Below, piece by piece: positions 8,297 to 12,255 of a DNA stretch of 12,255 nucleotides (positions within the stretch are counted from its first letter, which is position 1; the number at the start of each line of letters is the position of its first letter). Under the pieces are notes generated by a model. That model was not told the DNA's origin, ran no database searches, and saw nothing but the letters and a program-made list of their open reading frames with translations. The stretch comes from UBA685 sp049890115. Lineage in GTDB: Bacteria > Pseudomonadota > Alphaproteobacteria > Puniceispirillales > Puniceispirillaceae. The stretch lies in contig JBMHCC010000041.1 of NCBI GenBank assembly GCA_049890115.1, positions 1-12,255 on the forward strand, written 5' to 3'. The position numbers and the translations under genes were made by a program.

Positions 8297-8351
8297 GCAA
8301 AATGCCGATGATTAATATAAATTTTGCAGCCGTAGGATGCCCCTGAGCATC
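8297..8351 (+). repeat. Two weak inverted repeats after cobS
   Basis: GCAAAAT (8297-8303) pairs with ATTTTGC (8321-8327) across a 17-nt AT-rich loop, and GATGC (8336-8340) pairs with GCATC (8347-8351) across 6 nt. Neither is followed by a T-run, so they are poor intrinsic terminators. They may slow polymerase, mark an mRNA 3' end or mean nothing. Confidence 0.3.
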
Positions 8352-8387
8352 ACGATAAGCCCCTCTTACAAACTATCTAGAATTACA

Positions 8388-8416
8388 TTGACAGTACCAA
8401 GCAATCGTAATACCAC
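8388..8416 (+). promoter_or_regulatory. Candidate promoter for riboswitch transcript
   Basis: A perfect -35 hexamer TTGACA (8388-8393) lies 17 nt before TACCAC (8411-8416), which is a poor -10 match. Transcription from here would start just before or within the first strand of the riboswitch P1 stem (8423), as expected for a leader promoter. The position supports the call; the weak -10 does not. Confidence 0.4.
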
Positions 8417-8422
8417 GATAAG

Positions 8423-8628
8423 TATTGGTGACCTCTGTCAAATCGCAGAGGTATAATAGGGAATCCGGTGCGCATTTTTCATAAAAAGTAAAGCCGGAGC
8501 TGTGCCCGCAACTGTGAATGGTTGATTGGTGTTAATAGACCACTGGACTTGTCTGGTTAATAGCCATAGCAAGACAATCTGGGAAGGTAACATCCGTCGC
8601 TAACCATGAGCCAGAAAACCTGCCAATA
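8423..8628 (+). promoter_or_regulatory. Cobalamin (AdoCbl-type) riboswitch
   Basis: All conserved parts of a cobalamin aptamer are present in order. P1 is closed by TATTGG (8423-8428) with CCAATA (8623-8628). A CCTCTG/CAGAGG stem (8432-8451) follows, then ATAGGGAATCCGGTG and a TCCGG/CCGGA stem. Next come the core GTGCCCGCAACTGTGA, GACCACTGG, CTGGGAAGG and the B12-box near the 3' end (GAGCCAGAAAACCTGCC, 8608-8624). A small extra hairpin, TTTTT-cat-AAAAA, is inserted within the TCCGG/CCGGA arm. The element lies just ahead of a small membrane-protein gene and a metal ABC importer, so these should be expressed when B12 is scarce and repressed when it is plentiful. Confidence 0.97.
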
Positions 8629-8644
8629 TGACACAACCTTTTTT

Positions 8645-8667
8645 GGGGCGGGTAACCCCTTATGGAG
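8645..8667 (+). promoter_or_regulatory. Riboswitch expression platform and ribosome site
   Basis: Sixteen nt after the aptamer, GGGG (8645-8648) can pair with CCCC (8656-8659) around a CGGGTAA loop. The T-run lies before the hairpin rather than after it, so this is not an intrinsic terminator. A GGAG ribosome site (8664-8667) follows 4 nt later, 6 nt ahead of the ATG at 8674. The layout suggests control of translation initiation, with the hairpin in the position of the P13 regulatory stem whose loop contacts L5 in known cobalamin riboswitches. Confidence 0.55.
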
Positions 8668-8673
8668 ACTGAA

Positions 8674-8868
8674 ATGGCTCGTTATGGAATTGGTGCACCT
8701 GCATCTATAAAGCCGGTGATACCATCACCCTCCCCTGTGATAGATAAACGACAATCAGCAAAAGCGGAATTTAATATCACATCGCTTGGCACATTTCACG
8801 CATGCCTTATGGCACTATTTCTATCGGCAGTTATATGGGCATCCATTAGCTTTGTTGTTTTTGGCTAA
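8674..8868 (+). CDS. Unrecognised small single-span membrane protein
   Basis: This 64-residue protein is the first gene under the cobalamin riboswitch. The N-terminal half is hydrophilic and proline/serine-rich (GAPASIKPVIPSPSPV), followed by a basic patch (DKRQSAK). The C-terminal third is one hydrophobic helix (about residues 42-64) ending almost at the stop. The charges suggest that the N-terminus is cytoplasmic. An in-frame ATG at 8662 exists, but the one at 8674 has GGAG at ideal spacing. It has one His (H43) and one Cys (C45), both at the start of the helix, and none of the C-terminal His-rich pattern of CbtB, so it is not that cobalt-transport partner. By position it may be an accessory subunit of the downstream importer; that is inference. 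I do not recognise the family. Confidence 0.72.
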   Translation: MARYGIGAPASIKPVIPSPSPVIDKRQSAKAEFNITSLGTFHACLMALFLSAVIWASISFVVFG

Positions 8869-8913
8869 TGGTGCTTAAGCCACCGAGAAATGGGGAGTAT
8901 CGGGGAAGTTCAG

Positions 8914-9657
8914 ATGTTAAGTGCTGATAAAATCGAGCTTGGCTATCGTGGTCATAGTCTATGTGCCAATCTAGATTTTCATCTGGACAGGGGCGAGATT
9001 TGCGCTGTGATTGGCCATAATGGCTCTGGCAAGTCAACATTGGTACGAACGCTCCTTGGAATCCAACAGCCTATAAGCGGCACAATTAACTGGTCAGAAG
9101 GCAGGCCAGAAAATATTGCCTATCTTGGTCAAAGCTCACATACAGACAATCATTTTCCACTGCGCGTGAAAGATGTTGTTGCGATGGGCGCATGGCGCAG
9201 CCTTGGGTTCTGGTCAGGCCTTAGTCAACACGCATCAGACAAAGTTGATAATGCCCTTCATCGCACTGGCCTTGTTGCAATGGCAGACAGACCCCTTTTT
9301 GAATGCTCATCTGGCCAGCTGCAACGTTGTTTTTTTGCACGTGCCATTGTCCAAGATGCCCCTGTCATTATTTTAGATGAGCCATTTACAGCGATTGATC
9401 AGTCAACAGAAGAGCAGCTGATTGATATTATAAAACAATGGCGTTCTGAGAATCGAACATTGGTAATTGTGCTTCATGATTTATCATCTGTGATGACGAT
9501 ATCTGATCATTGTTTGTTGCTTGGCAATGGGCGCGCTACCTTTGGGAGGACGAATGAGATTGTCACAACCGAAAATTTGCTGTCTCACAATTATTTGACC
9601 AATGCACAAGCGCAATGGATAGCAACGCTGACACAATCAGGGGGCCAGAATGTTTGA
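8914..9657 (+). CDS. Metal ABC importer, ATP-binding subunit
   Basis: This 247-residue cytoplasmic ATPase belongs to the zinc/manganese (ZnuC/MntA-like) ABC group. Walker A is GHNGSGKST (34-42), the Q-loop glutamine is Q73, and the signature is SSGQLQR (132-138). Walker B is VIILDEP (151-157) with catalytic E156, and the switch histidine is H188 in VLHDLSS. The signature has Ser in place of the first Gly of SGGQ, a mild variation. The frame begins at ATG 8890, but I prefer 8914 because GGGGAAG precedes it at good spacing and family members start directly at the first beta strand. It lies 45 nt after the small membrane-protein gene and overlaps the permease gene by 8 nt. Likely regulated by the upstream cobalamin riboswitch. 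Zinc, manganese or cobalt cannot be told apart from this subunit. Confidence 0.93.
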   Translation: MLSADKIELGYRGHSLCANLDFHLDRGEICAVIGHNGSGKSTLVRTLLGIQQPISGTINWSEGRPENIAYLGQSSHTDNHFPLRVKDVVAMGAWRSLGFWSGLSQHASDKVDNALHRTGLVAMADRPLFECSSGQLQRCFFARAIVQDAPVIILDEPFTAIDQSTEEQLIDIIKQWRSENRTLVIVLHDLSSVMTISDHCLLLGNGRATFGRTNEIVTTENLLSHNYLTNAQAQWIATLTQSGGQNV

Positions 9658-10489
9658 TTGGCTTGCCTATGATTTTATGCAACGTGCTTTTGTTGCGACT
9701 TTTGCGTTAAGCGTATCAATTGCGCCAGTTGGTGCATTTTTGGTATTACGCCGCCTATCACTAGCTGGTGAGGCAATGGCACATGCGATTGTGCCCGGCA
9801 TTGTGATTGCATTTGTTGCCTTTGGCTTGTCAGTTGTCTCAATGGTGACAGGCGGCATGATAGCGGGTGTTCTTGTCGCACTTGGCACATCCATGATTGC
9901 GCGGCGCACACTTATCAAAGAAGATGCCTCACTAGCCTCACTATATTTAATAGCACTTGCTTTGGGGATTTTTATCTTATCTGCTGCTGGGTCTGCCATC
10001 CCGCTGAAAAGCTTTTTATTTGGTTCAGCCCTTGGCATTGGTGATGATACATTATTGCTAATCGGTGGCACAGCGACCATTACGATTATCAGCATGATGG
10101 TGATGTTGCGCCCTCTGATTACAGTGACATTTGACCCGATTTTCTTTGAAAGTCAGTCACCTCATTCAGGGTTCGTGCAACAATGGTTCATGTTCCTTGT
10201 TGTCTTGAATTTGCTGGCAGCCTTTAAATCCCTTGGAACATTAATGGCTGTCGGGCTGATGATATTACCAGCAACTGCAGCCCGTTATTGGGTATCAACC
10301 ATCACCCATTATTTAATGCTGACGCTGGCATTTGCTATCGCTAGCTGCTGGCTTGGCCTGATACTATCTTTTTATCTCAGCAATGTACCGACAGGCCCAG
10401 CTATTGTGTTGGTTGCAGGCGGGCTGTTTATCTTCAGCCTATGCTGTGCACCGCTCGGATTATTAAGAGAACGTACTGTAAAAATGTAA
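9650..10489 (+). CDS. Metal ABC importer, ABC-3 family permease
   Basis: This 279-residue polytopic inner-membrane protein forms the translocation channel of a zinc/manganese-type importer (ZnuB/MntB family). Family landmarks are VGAFLVLRRLSLAGEAMAHA at about residues 26-45, then AIVPGIVIAF, FGSALGIGDD in the middle and SLGTLMAVGLMILPATAARYW in the second half. About eight hydrophobic segments are visible. The ATG at 9650 lies inside the end of the ATPase gene and follows a GGGG-rich stretch that can serve as ribosome site. The stop is directly followed by the binding-protein gene, completing a canonical ATPase-permease-binding protein operon. Metal preference is not readable from this subunit. 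Confidence 0.94.
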   Translation: MFDWLAYDFMQRAFVATFALSVSIAPVGAFLVLRRLSLAGEAMAHAIVPGIVIAFVAFGLSVVSMVTGGMIAGVLVALGTSMIARRTLIKEDASLASLYLIALALGIFILSAAGSAIPLKSFLFGSALGIGDDTLLLIGGTATITIISMMVMLRPLITVTFDPIFFESQSPHSGFVQQWFMFLVVLNLLAAFKSLGTLMAVGLMILPATAARYWVSTITHYLMLTLAFAIASCWLGLILSFYLSNVPTGPAIVLVAGGLFIFSLCCAPLGLLRERTVKM

Positions 10490-10497
10490 GGACTAAT

Positions 10498-11379
10498 ATG
10501 ATGAAACTGATAAGATTATGTTATTTTGCCATAGCGGCAATGATGGTTTCTGCCAGCCCGTCACTGGCAAAAATAAATGTGGTTGCTAGCTTTTCTATTC
10601 TAGGTGATATGGTCGAACAGGTGGCTGGTGATAAAGCCAATGTTACCACCATCGTTGGCCCTGATGCTGATGCGCATCTTTATCAGCCAAATACAGGTGA
10701 TGGCGTTGCTGTGGCAGACGCTGATCTGATTATTACCAATGGTATGGGTTTTGAAACCTGGTCTACGACATTAATTGAATCGTCAGGCACAAAGGCTAAA
10801 ATCGCCGTCGCAACAGATGGCATTGCGCCCTTATTAGTTGATGGTGAAATTGATCCCCATGCGTGGAATTCGCTTTTGAATGGCATGATTTATGTCACGA
10901 ATATCGAAGCAGCCCTATCAGCGGTAAGTCCAGAAAATGCGCCAACATTCAAAGCCAATGCCGATGCGTATCGTGCCAAGCTGCAAATGCTTCACAATCA
11001 TGCTCTTGCTGAAATCGCCAAGCTGCCACAGGAAAAGCGTATCGTGGTAACAGCCCATGATGCCTTTGGTTATCTCGAAAATGCCTATGGTCTGACATTC
11101 TTGGCACCGCAAGGTATTGATACAGATGCTGAACCATCAGCCAAAGAATTAGCTGCGCTTATCTCATTTCTGAATGAAACAGGTGCTGGCGCATTATTTG
11201 TTGAAAACATCTCTAATGGTGATTTAATCGCGCAAATTTCACGCGAGACAGGCCTGACAATTGGTGGCCGTATTTATTCTGATGCCTTGTCAGTTAAAGG
11301 CTCGCCAGCCACATCCTATCTTGCCATGTTTACGCATAATCTTGAGCTGCTGACAGCAACATTGAACGCAGCGCAATAA
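10498..11379 (+). CDS. Periplasmic metal-binding protein (ZnuA/TroA family)
   Basis: This 293-residue cluster A-I solute-binding protein delivers the metal to the permease. A Sec signal peptide covers about residues 1-24 with cleavage after SLA; there is no lipobox cysteine, so the protein should be soluble in the periplasm. The four ligand positions read His-His-His-Asp: H60 in DADAHLYQP, H121 in IDPHAW, H187 in VTAHDAFGY and D262 in RIYSDALS. The third position is His, as in ZnuA, rather than the Glu of manganese-binding MntC-type proteins. The His-rich loop of many zinc ZnuA proteins is absent. The frame is open from 10441, but AAGGA (10488-10492) and the signal peptide place the start at ATG 10498 or 10501. 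Next to the riboswitch, cobalt is a plausible substrate; zinc is the alternative. Confidence 0.92.
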   Translation: MMKLIRLCYFAIAAMMVSASPSLAKINVVASFSILGDMVEQVAGDKANVTTIVGPDADAHLYQPNTGDGVAVADADLIITNGMGFETWSTTLIESSGTKAKIAVATDGIAPLLVDGEIDPHAWNSLLNGMIYVTNIEAALSAVSPENAPTFKANADAYRAKLQMLHNHALAEIAKLPQEKRIVVTAHDAFGYLENAYGLTFLAPQGIDTDAEPSAKELAALISFLNETGAGALFVENISNGDLIAQISRETGLTIGGRIYSDALSVKGSPATSYLAMFTHNLELLTATLNAAQ

Positions 11380-11410
11380 CGATTGTAACCAGCAAAGATG
11401 ATAACAGAGA

Positions 11411-11441
11411 GCTGCTAGGCGTCCTTGGCAGGCCTTTTTTT
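11411..11441 (+). terminator. Probable intrinsic terminator of the importer operon
   Basis: About 30 nt after the binding-protein stop, CTGCTA (11412-11417) can pair with TGGCAG (11426-11431). An alternative is AGGC (11417-11420) with GCCT (11432-11435). A run of seven T (11435-11441) follows. The stem is short but the placement and T-run fit a terminator reading plus. Confidence 0.6.
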
Positions 11442-11560
11442 GTGAAGCTGCAGGATGGCAAATGAAACAAATAGATGCCACTCTAGCCATAGCAACAACA
11501 ATGTTATGACAAGCTTAGGAATGGTAATGATGATGTGAGTAAGTTAGGAAAATATCACCG

Positions 11561-11776
11561 TCATTTATGGGCGCTATAGACCCCCCAAATGGTAACGCAA
11601 AAAGGTACCATATAGGTAAGGCATATCTTCCAAATTGGTGGAATTTCACCTGATAAAATCACATCCGCGTAATTGATGCCGTTTATAAGTGACCCGACAA
11701 CCAAGCCTGTCAAAACGGCTCTTTTTAAATGGCGTTTTGTGAGCCTAAACTCAGTTGCTTCAATTATTATGGACAT
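11561..11776 (-). CDS. nrtS: NrtS-like small nitrate/nitrite transporter
   Basis: This 71-residue membrane protein resembles NrtS, the small bispecific nitrate/nitrite transporter described in marine cyanobacteria and also found in proteobacteria. After a short basic N-terminus (TKRHLKRAV) comes helix 1, LTGLVVGSLINGINYADVIL, with the family-like GxxxNxxNxxD spacing. Then PPIWKICLTYMVPFCVTIWGVYSA forms helix 2, with the typical K(I/L)xLTYxVPxxV pattern. The ATG at 11776 has AAAGG 8 nt upstream. The gene is alone on its strand, with no nitrate reductase or regulator in view. An in-frame TGA directly abuts the start codon. The assignment is from recalled family patterns. Confidence 0.75.
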   Translation of the reverse strand: MSIIIEATEFRLTKRHLKRAVLTGLVVGSLINGINYADVILSGEIPPIWKICLTYMVPFCVTIWGVYSAHK

Positions 11777-11848
11777 TCATTTTACCTTTGCACGAGCGGT
11801 TTTTTCATGCCTTTTTATCTCATGCCTCTGATGTTGGCACTGGCACAT
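11777..11848 (-). other. Short ORF abutting nrtS (23 codons), possible leader
   Basis: This ATG-started ORF encodes a Cys/His/Lys-rich peptide beginning MCQCQHQRHE. Its TGA sits directly before the nrtS ATG in the same frame, so ribosomes finishing it could reinitiate on nrtS. It has no ribosome site of its own at normal spacing. It may be a leader peptide or chance. Confidence 0.25.
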
Positions 11849-11850
11849 GA

Positions 11851-11910
11851 TTAGCGACTGCGATTTCCAAGATCCGTTGATTTGAATTGTTGCTTATTGT
11901 TCTTTTTCAA
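11851..11910 (-). other. Short TTG-started ORF (19 codons) with strong RBS
   Basis: A full AAGGAG ribosome site (11917-11922) lies 6 nt before a TTG codon that opens a 19-codon frame encoding MKKNNKQQFKSTDLGNRSR. It lies between the T-tailed hairpin and nrtS. The perfect ribosome site in a stretch without an annotated gene is the only reason to list it. It could be a leader peptide or the remnant of a lost gene. Confidence 0.3.
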
Positions 11911-11933
11911 TGTTCTCTCCTTGAGATAGACAT

Positions 11934-11962
11934 AAAAAAAGCTCCCAACTGATGAAGGGAGC
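11934..11962 (-). terminator. Intrinsic terminator-like hairpin, minus strand
   Basis: Read on the minus strand, GGGAGC-complementary arms (GCTCCC, 11957-11962 and GGGAGC, 11941-11946) enclose a 10-nt loop and run straight into seven T (11934-11940). This is a textbook intrinsic terminator shape for leftward transcription. It could end a transcript that begins at or before the tRNA-Met gene, 240 nt upstream. Because a ribosome site and nrtS follow it, it could instead act as an attenuator in the nrtS leader. Confidence 0.75.
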
Positions 11963-12202
11963 CTTAGTTATGATTGTTTAATTTTATGCATTTTATGCTA
12001 GGGGGGAACATAAGGTGGATGACGCTAGCGATTTACTCAATACAACAGTAATCCCTCATACCAACAATGATCACACTGGTCACTTATCGGTCACACTGGT
12101 CACTCTGAAATAGACAGATCAGGGGTAATCAGATACACTGAAACCAAACAACGGAGTACCACTGCAAGCATTGGTTTACTTAGGTTTTCTGAAGAATAAA
12201 GT
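11963..12202. other. Gene-free stretch between tRNA-Met and hairpin
   Basis: No ORF of convincing length is visible on either strand in these 240 bp. It holds a 14-bp direct repeat (12071-12104) and, near the left end, an AT-rich GCATAAAAT-type tandem that could form part of a leftward promoter for the nrtS leader. Confidence 0.5.
12071..12104. repeat. 14-bp direct repeat, 20-bp period
   Basis: TCACACTGGTCACT occurs twice and exactly, at 12071-12084 and 12091-12104, separated by TATCGG. The start-to-start distance of 20 bp, about two helical turns, would allow two protein copies to bind the same DNA face. Function is unknown. Confidence 0.85.
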
Positions 12203-12255
12203 TGGTAGCGGAGGAGGGACTCGAACCCCCGACACGCGGATTATGATTCCGCTGC
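12203..12255 (-). tRNA. tRNA-Met (CAT anticodon), 3' part
   Basis: The minus strand gives the 3' two-thirds of a tRNA whose 5' end lies beyond the window. The anticodon stem GCGGA/TCCGC holds the loop ATCATAA with anticodon CAT. A 5-nt variable region, the T-arm GGGGG-TTCGAGT-CCCTC, the acceptor strand CTCCGCT, A73 and an encoded CCA follow. The anticodon stem lacks the three G:C pairs of initiator tRNA, so it is elongator Met. A lysidine-type tRNA-Ile(CAT) is less likely but not excluded without the 5' half. Confidence 0.88.

Noticed and set aside
8870..8884. Short GGTG/CACC inverted repeat between the small protein gene and the ATPase gene
   Set aside because: The stem has four pairs, has no T-run and a loose loop; it is too weak to call a terminator or attenuator.
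9667..10095. 142-codon open frame antisense to the permease gene
   Set aside because: It is fully inside a well-supported membrane-protein gene; the translation is low-complexity Ala/Ser/Pro with no recognisable motif.
11462..11509. 15-codon ORF with an AGGA at good spacing after the importer terminator
   Set aside because: It is too short, lies downstream of a likely terminator, and has no other support; ribosome-site matches of four bases are common by chance.
1..12255. CRISPR arrays, insertion sequences, transposase, toxin-antitoxin or phage genes
   Set aside because: I saw no regularly spaced repeat array, no terminal inverted repeats with a transposase frame, and no recognisable mobile-element protein on either strand.

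Overview
The window looks like chromosomal DNA from a Gram-negative bacterium, most likely an alphaproteobacterium and probably aquatic or marine. The evidence is the Pseudomonas/Rhizobium-style late cobalamin genes (cobW, cobO, cobQ, cobC, cobP/U, cobT, cobS), a periplasmic metal-binding protein with a Sec signal peptide, an NrtS-like nitrate/nitrite carrier, and a tRNA-Met 3' half of alphaproteobacterial type. The DNA leans moderately towards AT. A SAR116-like lineage is only a guess.

Positions 9-8295 carry the late, adenosylation and nucleotide-loop part of B12 synthesis. On the minus strand, cobW (metal-handling G3E GTPase) diverges from the plus-strand pair cobO (corrinoid adenosyltransferase) and cobQ (cobyric acid synthase). 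A minus-strand operon follows, read right to left: an alpha-ribazole-phosphate phosphatase-like gene, cbiB/cobD, then cobC (threonine-phosphate decarboxylase-like). Its last stop codon interlocks with that of cobQ. Diverging from this operon across about 46 bp is the plus-strand operon cobU/P, cobT, cobS. Together these genes convert cobyrinic acid a,c-diamide to adenosylcobalamin. No corrin-ring genes or cobaltochelatase lie in the window.

Positions 8296-11441 hold a separate, B12-controlled unit. A well-conserved cobalamin riboswitch (8423-8628) is followed by an unrecognised 64-residue single-span membrane protein and then a complete ABC importer (ATPase, ABC-3 permease, periplasmic binding protein) of the zinc/manganese family. 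A likely intrinsic terminator comes after it. B12 control of a zinc-type importer next to B12 genes suggests that it brings in cobalt. This riboswitch-small protein-importer unit is the most interesting part of the window.

Positions 11442-12255 are sparser. A minus-strand nrtS-like gene sits behind a leader that contains two very short ORFs and, further upstream, a strong minus-strand hairpin with a T-run. Next come a 14-bp direct repeat and the 3' half of a tRNA-Met gene cut by the window edge.
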